A DNA stretch of 64,000 nucleotides from JABWBD01 sp040768665 (GTDB lineage Bacteria > Planctomycetota > Planctomycetia > Pirellulales > Thermoguttaceae). Under the pieces are notes generated by a model, which saw nothing but the letters and a program-made list of their open reading frames with translations, was not told the DNA's origin and made no database searches. Below are positions 55,593-63,895 of this stretch, one piece after another (positions within the stretch are counted from its first letter, which is position 1; every line of letters begins with the position of its first letter). A program made the position numbers and the translations under genes. The stretch lies in NCBI GenBank assembly GCA_040768665.1, contig JAXGMN010000028.1:62001-126000 (forward strand), given 5' to 3'.

Positions 55593-55730
55593 ATTTTGCA
55601 ACGCCCTTGGTCGGTGGCGCAAAATTTCGGGCGGAACGTTTGGGCGCAAATGCGGTGGGGGCCCGGAGTTGGGGCTCTAAGGATTTGCGTAAGTTGGCGC
55701 CATCCGGTAGGGGGGCGTTGCAAAAGTCGA
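55593..55730. repeat. Inverted pair TTTTGCAACGCCC / GGGCGTTGCAAAA
   Basis: Thirteen-base complementary arms about 112 bases apart, enclosing a purine-rich stretch. No further copy found. Confidence 0.6.
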
Positions 55731-55747
55731 GAGCTGAGAGTTGAGAG

Positions 55748-55840
55748 GCTATCCGGAAACGGGGACAGGCACCGTACATCCTGTGTGAACTCCGTCTTCG
55801 AAGCACAACATCCGGGAGCCAGTCCCCGTTTCCGGATAGC
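55748..55840. repeat. Extended GGGGAC palindrome, copy 4
   Basis: GCTATCCGGAAACGGGGAC (55748-55766) and its exact complement (55822-55840) form a 19-bp stem. The arms contain the same GGGACAGGCAC and GAGCCAGTCCCC words as copies 1-3, but the middle is different. Confidence 0.85.
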
Positions 55841-56153
55841 TTTTGAGAGTTGAGAGCCCGAGTGCTGGAACCGCGAGCGACAATCGGGTGACGCGTGCGC
55901 ACGGGCGGCGGGTCCCCGAGCATCGCACGGAGCGATGAGTAGTCAACCGCTGCCGGCGCATGTCGGGGCCGGCTCCTGCCGGGGGCGGGTCGGCAGGAGC
56001 TTTCGGCGATGGAGTGAATTGCCAAAGAGCTAACGATGCATGCGTTCAGTATGCGAATATGATGATGGCCGATGCGGCGCATTTGGTCAAGCGCTTTTCT
56101 TGTGCCGAGCGACAGGAATCGGAAAAACGGCCCGATAGAGGGGCGCGGCGGGG

Positions 56154-56205
56154 AGAGTGGTTAGTGGTTAGTGGTTAGTGGAGAGTGGAGAGTGGAGAGT
56201 GGAGA
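56154..56205. repeat. Heptamer tandem repeat tract 1
   Basis: AGTGGTT units, then AGAGTGG units, each seven bases long, run for about 52 bases. Confidence 0.75.
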
Positions 56206-56335
56206 GTTTTTAGCCATGTCGAGTTTTCTGGGATTTGACTTGGGCGAGGGGCTCGGCTGTAAAGAGTGGACGAGTCTTGGTTTGGGTCGATGGCCGTGCG
56301 CGCAAATTCGCACCGTCCGAAAGCTGGGTGTCTAA

Positions 56336-56376
56336 AAAGTTGAGGGTTGAGAGTTGAGGGTTGAAGGTTGAGAGCC
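56336..56376. repeat. Heptamer tandem repeat tract 2
   Basis: Five seven-base units of the TTGAGAG/TTGAGGG/TTGAAGG type. Two more TTGAGAG-like runs flank the palindrome 55748-55840. Confidence 0.75.
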
Positions 56377-56400
56377 AGAATTTGGAAGAGTGGAGGGGGA

Positions 56401-56430
56401 TAGCACGGATGGCAAAGCCGGGGCGCGGAT
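56401..56430 (+). repeat. TAGCACGGATGG repeat, single copy
   Basis: TAGCACGGATGGCAAAGCCG then GGGCGCGGAT; one base differs from 19671-19700. Confidence 0.75.
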
Positions 56431-56748
56431 AAGAGAAGAGTAGCCGGTGAGTCGGAAGATGCTTGGCAGAATTATTGGGGCAGAATGATTGAGGTGCAGT
56501 CGCTCCCCGTCAGGCGGCGAGTGGATGGGGAGGCAAGTAAGTGAGTAAGTGCTGGTCGAGATCGCCACCGGCATGAAGCTTGCGCTGCCTCGATTTCCGC
56601 CGGAGGGGAACGGGCTTCGTTTTCCTTTTTTTTCGCGCCACAACGGCTCCGGAATCGGCTTATACCAACGGAGAGCGAGCAGGCGGCTCGGTTGTTTTGG
56701 TCACCGCAGGAAGTGTTGTCGCTCACCCCTGTTCCTGGAGCCTACCCC

Positions 56749-57717
56749 ATGCGAAACGCTACCCTGAGCTGGCTTTTCGTCGGTGCGATTCTGCTCGCCG
56801 CCCCATATATCGCCTGGGGACGCATGGTCGCCGAGGTCGAGAAGACGTGCCCCGTTTGTGGAACGGTCTTCGAAGCGGTCGTAGACACCTCTGGGACACA
56901 ATTTTTTCTGAAGGCATCCTGGCAAGAAGAGGCTGAAGGCGAGAATCACCGCGAAGATCTGCAGAAAAGTCTGCAGCACTTTGAGGCATACCTCCAAAGC
57001 GGCGTGGAACGCGGCGAATCCTGGCAGACGGCGCAACTGGTCAAAGGGGAACTGCTGCGCCGCCTCGGGCATTTCCAGAAGGCGGACGAACACTTCCAGT
57101 TGGTTCAGGAATCTGGACTATTTCAGGGCGGACTTCCCGAGCGAGTCGCGGAATTCGAGCGGAAGTTGATTGCTCTGGGGGATTCCGATCCACATGCCAT
57201 CTCCGAAATGAATCGCGGCGACGAGGGCGAGACGAGTGAACGTGCGGCGAAACCGGGGCTGGGGGCCCGTCGGCTGGTTCCCCTGGTCGCGGTCAGCAAT
57301 ACGACTTCGGATGATCCTGCCGGTCAGCAGCCTACACTGGGTCCGCCGTCGATGTCGGCCGTGCCTGACGAGATCCTTGAGCTGAAAACGAGGATCACGA
57401 ATTTGGAGACGGAGGTCGCAAGGCTTCGAAGGCTCTTGGGCGAAGGCGCCGCTGACGCGGGGTCTTCGTCTGGACGCAGAGGGTTGGCAAGCCCAGTCGA
57501 CGCGAAGGTCATCGTGAACAACCGAACGCCCTTCACCCAGGACCTGGAGATCAATGGGCAGCGGTACGCGATTCTGCCGGGCACAAATTCTGTAAAGGTC
57601 CAATACGGCGAGGTGCGTACACACCTTTGGCCCGAGATTCCCAAGGTCTGGGATCGTTCGAACTGGCGGTGGAACGGGCGCGAGCACGAGCTGACGATCG
57701 CGATCGGTTACCGGTAG
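56749..57717 (+). CDS. Exported coiled-coil protein of unknown function
   Basis: The product has 322 residues from the ATG at 56749. A signal peptide or single anchor covers about 1-25. A CxxC (CPVCGTVF) follows at about 34-40. Helices carry heptads (LELKTRITNLETEVARLRRLLGE, about 226-248), then a small beta-rich C-terminal domain (VNNRTPFTQDLEINGQRYAI). I recognise no family. It is the first plus-strand gene of the run that includes the caspase. Confidence 0.72.
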   Translation: MRNATLSWLFVGAILLAAPYIAWGRMVAEVEKTCPVCGTVFEAVVDTSGTQFFLKASWQEEAEGENHREDLQKSLQHFEAYLQSGVERGESWQTAQLVKGELLRRLGHFQKADEHFQLVQESGLFQGGLPERVAEFERKLIALGDSDPHAISEMNRGDEGETSERAAKPGLGARRLVPLVAVSNTTSDDPAGQQPTLGPPSMSAVPDEILELKTRITNLETEVARLRRLLGEGAADAGSSSGRRGLASPVDAKVIVNNRTPFTQDLEINGQRYAILPGTNSVKVQYGEVRTHLWPEIPKVWDRSNWRWNGREHELTIAIGYR

Positions 57718-57744
57718 CCGGCACTGACGTGAGTTTCTGGTTGA

Positions 57745-57785
57745 CCTCGTTCACCCGCCGGGCGAGCCGGCGAGCCGGCAGGGGT
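57745..57785. repeat. CCTCGTTCACCC repeat, second copy
   Basis: CCTCGTTCACCCG, then repeated GAGCCGG words, then CAGGGGTC. The diverged partner is at about 45300-45335. Confidence 0.5.
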
Positions 57786-57924
57786 CTGGCGCCGGTTTCC
57801 ATGCTCCCATCTCGAAAAAATCGCAAAAATTCGCGCCGCGGCGGCCTGAATATCGGCTCTTGGATGTGGGAAGGGAAGAGATGAATGGTTGGAAGTGGAA
57901 TCAGGCGAACTGGAGAAAGTTACC

Positions 57925-58449
57925 ATGAGCACGAATACCGAAAGTGTCAAAGCCTTCGAGACCGTCGAGCGGTTCTTCCAAGAGAGAGGCTGGAAGTTCA
58001 CGCGGGATAGTGAAAAGCAGGTTCTCAGGATGGTAGTCGCGGGCGACTACGGCCAGTATGTCTGCTATGCCCACGTGGTCGACGAGCGGCCGCTGGTGCT
58101 CTTCCATTCCACCGTGTCCGTCCGGGTGCCCGAGGAGAAGCGGCCGGCGGTGGCCGAGTACCTCACGCGCGCCAACTGGTGCCTGTGGCTCGGCAATTTT
58201 GAGATGGACTACTCCGACGGCGAAGTGCGGTACAAGACCGGCCTGGATGTCCGTGATGGTGAACTGACGATGGGCATGGTCGGTGTCCTGGTCTTCGCCA
58301 ACTTGCAGACCATGGATCGGTACTTTCCCGGCATGATGAGCGTCATCTGGAGCGACATTTCGCCTGAAGCTGCCGTGGCCAAGGCCGAGGGCAGGCGGTC
58401 CGAAGAGCCCTGGCCCTGGGAAACACCAGGCGTGCGGCGGTTCGGCTGA
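57925..58449 (+). CDS. YbjN-domain protein
   Basis: The product has 174 residues. The ATG at 57925 follows GGAG. The pattern FQERGWKFTRDSEKQVLRM, then TRANWCLWLGNFEMDYSDG and VRYKTGLDVRDGELT, is typical of YbjN (PF10722) proteins, small chaperone-like folds related to type III secretion chaperones. E. coli YbjN affects motility and stress. The gene is 207 bases after the coiled-coil gene and 63 before the next YbjN-like gene. No signal peptide. Confidence 0.85.
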   Translation: MSTNTESVKAFETVERFFQERGWKFTRDSEKQVLRMVVAGDYGQYVCYAHVVDERPLVLFHSTVSVRVPEEKRPAVAEYLTRANWCLWLGNFEMDYSDGEVRYKTGLDVRDGELTMGMVGVLVFANLQTMDRYFPGMMSVIWSDISPEAAVAKAEGRRSEEPWPWETPGVRRFG

Positions 58450-58512
58450 GCCGTTTGAAACGTGATAGTCGGGATCGATCTGTTGATATCACCTTTTGCG
58501 AAGGAGAAAAAG

Positions 58513-59148
58513 ATGAAGATGCATTTACTTTCCGTCGCTTTGCAGGCATCCATGCTGTGGTGCGTGTTGCTGCCTGGTCTTGCCCACGCCCAGCTTGGTG
58601 GTACAAGTGGAACATCGCCGTCCGGCGATCCGCGGATCAAGGATCTGATCGAGCGGATTGGGTGGAAGTACGAGGTCGATTGCGACGGCGATTTCAAGCT
58701 GGGCTTTCAAGTTGAGCAGGCCGGTCCGGGCCAAATCGTTTACATCAACTCGAACACCACGCACCTCGGCCAACTGGAAATTCGTGATGTCTGGGCCCCC
58801 GCAATGCTCATGGAGCAGCCATTTGAGGCCGAAATGCTGTCGAACTTCCTCCAGGAAAACAACGACGTCAAGGTGGGCGGATGGCGGCTGATCAGGACCC
58901 GGCAAGGTTACCTCGCCGCTTTCGCGGTCAATATCTCTGCGGAAGCTGATGCGCAGACCCTGAAGAGCGTCGTCCTGGCGGTAGCCTTCACCGCGCACAA
59001 AAGGAAGAACCACGCTGCCGCATCGGGTCGTCAAGGGCGACAAGGTTCTCCCTCTGAACGAGCTCCCGCAAGTGAATCAACGCATCCGTCAGGGACCCGA
59101 GCGCGACCGCAAGACTGGCCGCGCATCGCTGCCCGAGGCTTTCACTGA
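58513..59148 (+). CDS. Exported YbjN-like protein with a probable C-terminal frameshift
   Basis: The product is 211 residues from the ATG at 58513, which follows AAGGAG. A signal peptide ends near AHA (about 1-27). Residues 35-160 look YbjN-like (YEVDCDGDFKLGFQV, FLQENNDVKVGGWRLI). From about 59010 the frame encodes low-complexity Ser/Arg/Gly. In another frame of the same strand it reads LPHRVVKGDKVLPLNELPQV, then NQRIRQGPERDRKTGRASLP, then EAFTDE and a stop at 59155, which looks more protein-like. So a frameshift near 59000 is likely, or the two halves are chance. Confidence 0.6.
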   Translation: MKMHLLSVALQASMLWCVLLPGLAHAQLGGTSGTSPSGDPRIKDLIERIGWKYEVDCDGDFKLGFQVEQAGPGQIVYINSNTTHLGQLEIRDVWAPAMLMEQPFEAEMLSNFLQENNDVKVGGWRLIRTRQGYLAAFAVNISAEADAQTLKSVVLAVAFTAHKRKNHAAASGRQGRQGSPSERAPASESTHPSGTRARPQDWPRIAARGFH

Positions 59149-59248
59149 CGAGTAGCCCGTAGACGGCAATCGCGGAATATTGCTTTCAGAGACCACTCGC
59201 ATGGTTACAATGAACATCCGATCCACCTCGCAAACCAGGAGTGTCGCC

Positions 59249-59821
59249 ATGTCAGATCGCGACTTTTCGGCCGATTTCTTCGTGCGGCTGAACAAGGGAA
59301 CTGAATCGGCAGCCGAACAGCTCGATCGGCGGTATCGGCTGCAACTTTGCGACCTGGTCTCCAGGGAAATGGGCAAGCGTTTCGCCGCCCGCGAGGACCC
59401 GGAAGACCCGGTACAGTCGGCCTTCCGGTCAGTTTACCGGGGGATCAAGGAAAAGCGATTTCAGATCGACGATTCGGCAGGGCTCTGGTCGCTGTTGGCA
59501 AAAGTGGTCCGTCGGAAGGTTCTCAAGCATGTGGAGCACCACGACACAATCAAGCGAACGCCCGACAAGGAAACGCCCGCGGAAGGCAATTGGCTGCCGA
59601 CAGGAGAGCCTTCCCCGCAGGATGCCGCGCACGCGGCCGACGTGATCGAGCAGGTGCTCAAGGGACTGGAACCTCCCGATCCCGAGGTCTTCTTCCTGCG
59701 TCTTGAAGGACACACGCGGGCAGAAATCGCGGAACGCGTGAACTGCACCGAGGCGGCCGTGCGGATCAAACTGGATCGCATCCGCGACCGGCTCCGGCGT
59801 CTTCTGGGCGATACTCAATAG
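59249..59821 (+). CDS. Planctomycete-type ECF sigma factor
   Basis: The product has 190 residues from the ATG at 59249, which follows AGGAG. Region 2 is around RYRLQLCDLVSREM to DPVQSAFRSVYRGI. Region 4 is VFFLRLEGHTRAEIAERVNC then TEAAVRIKLDRIRDRLRRLL, a helix-turn-helix. The family (ECF subfamily/PF07638-like) is greatly expanded in Planctomycetes. No anti-sigma factor with a membrane helix is adjacent; the exported neighbours could be targets. Conserved -35 sites cannot be called without knowing its group. Confidence 0.92.
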   Translation: MSDRDFSADFFVRLNKGTESAAEQLDRRYRLQLCDLVSREMGKRFAAREDPEDPVQSAFRSVYRGIKEKRFQIDDSAGLWSLLAKVVRRKVLKHVEHHDTIKRTPDKETPAEGNWLPTGEPSPQDAAHAADVIEQVLKGLEPPDPEVFFLRLEGHTRAEIAERVNCTEAAVRIKLDRIRDRLRRLLGDTQ

Positions 59822-59924
59822 GCTGCCGCACTAAGGGCCGTTGCTTCCAGCGCGTAACGTGAGAACCGCGCCGGCACGCCCCGTCTCGTCCGCACGTCAA
59901 ACTGCCCCGAAGAGGGCCGGACTC

Positions 59925-59965
59925 GGCAGCCCAGGGTGAAGCCCTGGGGACGTGGAGGAGCGAAA
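59925..59965. repeat. AGCCCAGGGTGAAGCCCTGGGG repeat-like hairpin
   Basis: CAGCCCAGGG then TGAAG and CCCTGGGG form a hairpin. This word is common in planctomycete intergenic DNA in my recollection; only this copy is seen here. Confidence 0.5.
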
Positions 59966-60119
59966 AAGGCCAGAAGCCCCAAAGGGGCACAACCGAAGCG
60001 GCGCAACCGGCTTTCCTTTTTTTCGCCCCGCGACCAGGCGAAATCCGGCTTATCTCTATGGAGCCAAAAAGGCTTTGGAATGAAAAGATCCGTCCGAGGT
60101 GTTCAAGAGGGGTGAAGCC

Positions 60120-61337
60120 ATGCACGTTCTGACGCCTTACTGTTCTGGCACGATGGTGTTGAATCCGCCGTTTCTGCTTCTGCTCGCCGTCCTCGCCACG
60201 GCAACAGCCCAAACGCGCGCTCAGAACGACCTGCCAAAGGAGCTTACGTGGCACGCTGCGTCACCCTCCCCTCGGGACGACCATCTGGTGCCCAGAGGGA
60301 CCGCAAAACGCATCCATGTCCTGATCACGGCCGACACGAGTGATCCGAGGGTCGGCGACGGCGTCCGGATTGACCTGGAGAATCTTGAAAATGCTTTTGA
60401 GGAACTGGTTTCCGATCCGCAGCAACTCGACCTGAGAACGCTCGACGGCGCCAATCTCACCCTCGACAACATCGAGCGAAAGCTCCTGTCCTTTCGGTTC
60501 GCAACGTCCGACACGGCGTTGTTCTTCTTTTCCGGGCACGGTGGCTACGACGACAACGGCCACTTCTTCAACATGGCGAATGGCGACCGGCTGTACCGGA
60601 CAGACGTCATCCAGGCCATTCATGGTACAGGGGTTCGCCTGGTCGGCGTGGTGTCCAACAGTTGCAACACTCGTTCTGTTTCGACGGGCGCGCACCGTAC
60701 GTTCCAGCTTCCACCTGCCAGGGTGAAACATGTCGACGGGGATGGCGAAATCGCGCCTTTGCTGGATTCATTGTTTTTGAAACTCTACGGTGTCGTGGAC
60801 ATCAACGGGGCATGCGAGGGCGAGACGACCCAGGCAAGTGCTCCACGGGGATCGACAAGCCTCCGACCGTTCTGCGACTGCCTTCGCGAGTATCGAGACG
60901 AGCGGATCGGATGGGAGGTTTTTGTCGAACTCTTGCGCGGCAAAATCCTGGAAGAGCAAGAACAGCGGCACGGCGAAGGCTGTCCTCACCGCAACAATGG
61001 CGAATTGGTCGCCAAGCACAGCGCGAAGGTGTGGTCCCTGCCCAGAGAAAACCGTGGCCCTCGGTTCGGAGTAACCGCAAGAGATAATGGGGGCCATGGG
61101 GCGCGCGTGGCTGCAATCCGGGATGGCCTGCCGGCGACCCGTTGTACCGACCTGACGACGGAAAGGTACTTCGGCCTGGAGCCGGAAGACCTGATCCTGT
61201 CGGTGAATGGCCAAACGATCCACAACTCGGCGCACCTAGTCAACGCGGTCATGGGGTCCCCGCAGAAGATGCACTTCGTCGTTCGCGACTGCCGAACGGG
61301 CCAGGTCGCCTCCATGGCCACCATGCTTCGATATTGA
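60120..61337 (+). CDS. Exported caspase (C14)-PDZ protein
   Basis: The product has 405 residues from the ATG at 60120. A signal peptide covers about 12-33 (VLNPPFLLLLAVLATATA). The caspase p20-like domain covers about 60-250: RIHVLITADTSD, the His in FFFSGHGGYDDNGHFF (H140) and the Cys in VVSNSCNTRSV (C182). The residue before SC is Asn rather than the usual Asp, seen as DSC in the homologue at 11834-13227. A PDZ domain lies at about 320-405 (LEPEDLILSVNGQTIHNSAHL). Metacaspase-like enzymes cut after basic residues. In bacteria such proteins serve in stress or abortive defence; here the role is open. It sits between an ECF sigma factor and an ARPP-1 gene. Confidence 0.88.
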   Translation: MHVLTPYCSGTMVLNPPFLLLLAVLATATAQTRAQNDLPKELTWHAASPSPRDDHLVPRGTAKRIHVLITADTSDPRVGDGVRIDLENLENAFEELVSDPQQLDLRTLDGANLTLDNIERKLLSFRFATSDTALFFFSGHGGYDDNGHFFNMANGDRLYRTDVIQAIHGTGVRLVGVVSNSCNTRSVSTGAHRTFQLPPARVKHVDGDGEIAPLLDSLFLKLYGVVDINGACEGETTQASAPRGSTSLRPFCDCLREYRDERIGWEVFVELLRGKILEEQEQRHGEGCPHRNNGELVAKHSAKVWSLPRENRGPRFGVTARDNGGHGARVAAIRDGLPATRCTDLTTERYFGLEPEDLILSVNGQTIHNSAHLVNAVMGSPQKMHFVVRDCRTGQVASMATMLRY

Positions 61338-61427
61338 GCGGCTGGCGAGTGCTGGGGTTTCCATGGAAACGGCTTGCGCGAATGTGTAATAGGTTCTACC
61401 AGGGACGTTGCCAAAGGAGACTCACTC

Positions 61428-62333
61428 ATGTTGGGCAAAGTCCGTGTGGGCAACCCACTTCAATACGAAACCCTGACAGTTTACCCTCTATTCACGCAGC
61501 CTGCTCATGCGGTGGAATACCGGCTGTCCGACGACGCCCTCGCTTCCGGATTGGTCACCGTCGAGGAAGTCAGCCAAGAGGGCTCCGTTCCCGAACTGAT
61601 GGTGGAGAACAGGAGCGACACGCGCGTCCTCTTCGTCCAAGGGGAAGAACTCATAGGCGCGAAGCAGAATCGTGTGTTGAACACGTCGGTGCTCGTTGCC
61701 GCCAGAAGCAGGACACGAATCCCCGTGAGCTGTGTTGAGCGGAAGCGCTGGCGTTATAAGTCGCAGGGTTTCCAATCGGGCGGATCGTATTCATCCTCCG
61801 CGCTGCGGCGGATTCTCGCCGGCTCGGTCCACCGTTCCCTGAGGGCAAACCGCGGCCATACGTCGGACCAGCGCGAAGTCTGGAAGGAAGTCGAGAGGCA
61901 GCAAGGGGCGTTGGGAGTCGCTTCCGAAACATGTGCTATGGCCGACACCTACCGATCTCAGGAAGACGGGATCCGCCAGTTTCGAAAGCACCTCGGTTAC
62001 GTCGGAGGCGCCTCGGGAATGGCAGTGGCCATCGGGAATAGGCTGGTCGCAGTCGACATATTCGATAAGCCTGCGACCTGCCAGAAAGTCTGGTCCGGGC
62101 TTCTAAGCGGATCGGTCCTCGATGCATTGGAGAAAAAACCATCCGCGGGCAGCACGGTCTTGTCACAAGTTGACCGGGCTCTGAGTCTGCTGAGACAGGG
62201 GCCACGGGAGGAGATCGCTTCTGTCGGTGAGGGTGAGGAGTATCGGGCCGAAACGTGCTTGGGCGATGACATCTTTGAGCTCTGTTTGGGAGGGACGACG
62301 ATCCACGCGTCGGTGATTGCCGGAAACGCGTGA
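61428..62333 (+). CDS. ARPP-1 domain protein
   Basis: The product has 301 residues from the ATG at 61428, which follows AAAGGAGA. The core ELMVENRSDTRVLFVQGEEL, then IGAKQNRVLNTSVLVAARS, and IPVSCVERKRW are diagnostic of ARPP-1 (PF20208, ARG and rhodanese-phosphatase associated protein). This domain was predicted from genome context to take part in prokaryotic conflict systems; its activity is unknown. No signal peptide. It follows the caspase by 90 bases, same strand, and may be in the same operon. Confidence 0.85.
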   Translation: MLGKVRVGNPLQYETLTVYPLFTQPAHAVEYRLSDDALASGLVTVEEVSQEGSVPELMVENRSDTRVLFVQGEELIGAKQNRVLNTSVLVAARSRTRIPVSCVERKRWRYKSQGFQSGGSYSSSALRRILAGSVHRSLRANRGHTSDQREVWKEVERQQGALGVASETCAMADTYRSQEDGIRQFRKHLGYVGGASGMAVAIGNRLVAVDIFDKPATCQKVWSGLLSGSVLDALEKKPSAGSTVLSQVDRALSLLRQGPREEIASVGEGEEYRAETCLGDDIFELCLGGTTIHASVIAGNA

Positions 62334-62570
62334 GCTGGAAGGGCAAGCGGTCTCGACGCCTGGTCGAATGCCTACACGAAGAAGCGAGAGAGGAACATAC
62401 ATCAGCGCTAATGCCCACTAATCCAGGCAACCTGACGGATTAGCGTCGATCAGTGAAGATTAGTGTTCCTTCACCTCTTTGTCTTCTTCGACTTTGCGTG
62501 GAGCGACGAGCCGACAGGCGAACAATGATCGCCGCTAATCTCCGCTAATCTAATCCAGGGAGAGCAACCA
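62334..62570. other. Gap with CTAATC/GATTAG words
   Basis: It holds repeats of CTAATC and GATTAG (for example around 62410-62460 and 62535-62555), a pattern usual in planctomycete intergenic DNA. The stretch ends in AGGGAGAGC before the TPR gene. Confidence 0.5.
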
Positions 62571-63704
62571 ATGACAATGAGACGAAGGGGATCGCTGGGG
62601 CCTTGGCGGCTGATGGCCGATTTGGCGACTCTGCTGGCGTCGAGTGCCGCGTGCGGTTGCACCGACAGGGCCCCCGAAATCTACGTATCTCCCCAATCGC
62701 CAGTGGTCGAGATTGGTCAGGCGGTCCAAGCCGCCGAAACGCCCGGCCAGCCGACTGATGCGGACCATGTCGTGGCCGAGACCGGCCAAACCGATCAGGG
62801 CAGCTCGCAGCCAGTGGGCGGCGGCTTGGCGGGTGCCGAAGTGATCGAACCACTCACCCGCTCGGCGGAAAACCACCTAGCGAGGGCTTCCGCGTATCTG
62901 AAAGCCGCCGAATACGACGCCGCCATCGAGGAGTTCACCCAGGCACTGCGGCTGAACCACGACTGCGCCGAATGCTACTTCGGACGAGGGTTCGCGTTTC
63001 TGGAAAAAGGATTCCCCGACACGGCCATCCAGGACTTCGTCCAGGCCATCCGGCTCAAACGCGACCATGCCGAGGCCTACTGCCAGCGCGGCCGAGCCCA
63101 TGCGATGCTGGGCGACGCCGTGCCCGCGCTGGCCGACCTCACGCAGGCAATCCGCATGAAACCGTTGTATGCCGCCGCCTACTTCCACCGCGGCACCGCC
63201 TACCTCGACAGGGGCGACTACGACCGCGCCATCGGCGATTTCACGGAGGCCAAGAGGCTCGATTCGTCCCTCGCCGAACAGGTCCAGATCAAGATAGCCG
63301 ACGCCCACATGCGGCACGGGCTCGACTCGTTGAGCCGGCACAATTGGGACGACGCGATCACGCTACTCGCCAAGGCGGTGGAACTCGACCCGGCGAGGGC
63401 CGAGTGGCTCAACGTGAAACGGGCCAAGGCCTTTCGCAACCGAGGACGGGAAAAAGCGGAAGAGTGGAACTACCCGGCGGCTATTGGGGACTTTACGGCG
63501 GTTATCGATCTAACTCCTACAGACGCAGAAGCATATTACCTCCGTGGCCAGATCTACGAGAAGGTTGGAAAGCCCGAAAGAGCACGCCGCGATTTCGATC
63601 GGGCTGAGAGACTTGGATATCATCGTAAGACTCCCCGTTGCTCGCAGCATGAGAATAACTCCGATAGAGAAGGCTCATGTTTGCCTACCGCGGACTTCAA
63701 CTGA
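62571..63704 (+). CDS. TPR-repeat protein, likely lipoprotein
   Basis: The product has 377 residues. The N-terminus has a short hydrophobic run ending SSAACGC, a possible lipoprotein signal with lipidated Cys. At least six TPR-type helix pairs follow from about 100 to 355 (for example YDAAIEEFTQALRLNHDCAE, YDRAIGDFTEAKRLDSSLAE, YPAAIGDFTAVIDLTPTDAE). TPRs bind peptides or partner proteins. It overlaps the next gene by 28 bases. Confidence 0.88.
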   Translation: MTMRRRGSLGPWRLMADLATLLASSAACGCTDRAPEIYVSPQSPVVEIGQAVQAAETPGQPTDADHVVAETGQTDQGSSQPVGGGLAGAEVIEPLTRSAENHLARASAYLKAAEYDAAIEEFTQALRLNHDCAECYFGRGFAFLEKGFPDTAIQDFVQAIRLKRDHAEAYCQRGRAHAMLGDAVPALADLTQAIRMKPLYAAAYFHRGTAYLDRGDYDRAIGDFTEAKRLDSSLAEQVQIKIADAHMRHGLDSLSRHNWDDAITLLAKAVELDPARAEWLNVKRAKAFRNRGREKAEEWNYPAAIGDFTAVIDLTPTDAEAYYLRGQIYEKVGKPERARRDFDRAERLGYHRKTPRCSQHENNSDREGSCLPTADFN

Positions 63705-63895
63705 ACGAACCTCCCGGTTCCGCTTATCGTGCAGCCCAACTCGTCACAACGGGGGGTATTGCGGTGCAACGGCAACCGGCCTACACTGCGGACATCATCG
63801 AAGCAGAGGCGTGTGAGGCACTGGTCGAGCTTGAGGCAATGCGGAACCTGAGGTCAGCCAGAATACCACCTGGTACGCGGAGGTTCTCGTTATGA
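63677..63895 (+). CDS. Small unknown protein, translationally coupled
   Basis: The product has 72 residues from the ATG at 63677. I do not recognise it. Its start lies inside the end of the TPR gene and its stop overlaps the next start as ATGA, so three genes are tightly coupled. AYRAAQLVTTGGIAVQ and ADIIEAEACEALVELEAM are the only clear patterns. Confidence 0.6.
   Translation: MFAYRGLQLNEPPGSAYRAAQLVTTGGIAVQRQPAYTADIIEAEACEALVELEAMRNLRSARIPPGTRRFSL

Larger units (their letters stand above)
55264..56748. other. 1.5-kb gene-free repeat-rich region
   Basis: No gene is seen on either strand. From left to right it has the CAGCCCGG palindrome (55391-55420), an inverted pair TTTTGCAACGCCC/GGGCGTTGCAAAA (55593-55730), the extended GGGGAC palindrome (55748-55840), short heptamer tracts (56154-56205, 56336-56376) and one TAGCACGG repeat (56401-56430). 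Confidence 0.8.

Noticed and set aside
13965..55840. Regular spacing of repeats suggesting a CRISPR array
   Set aside because: Copies are kilobases apart, unevenly spaced and without spacers of equal length.
59822..60119. Possible small gene between sigma factor and caspase
   Set aside because: It consists of repeat words; no start with a ribosome site was seen.
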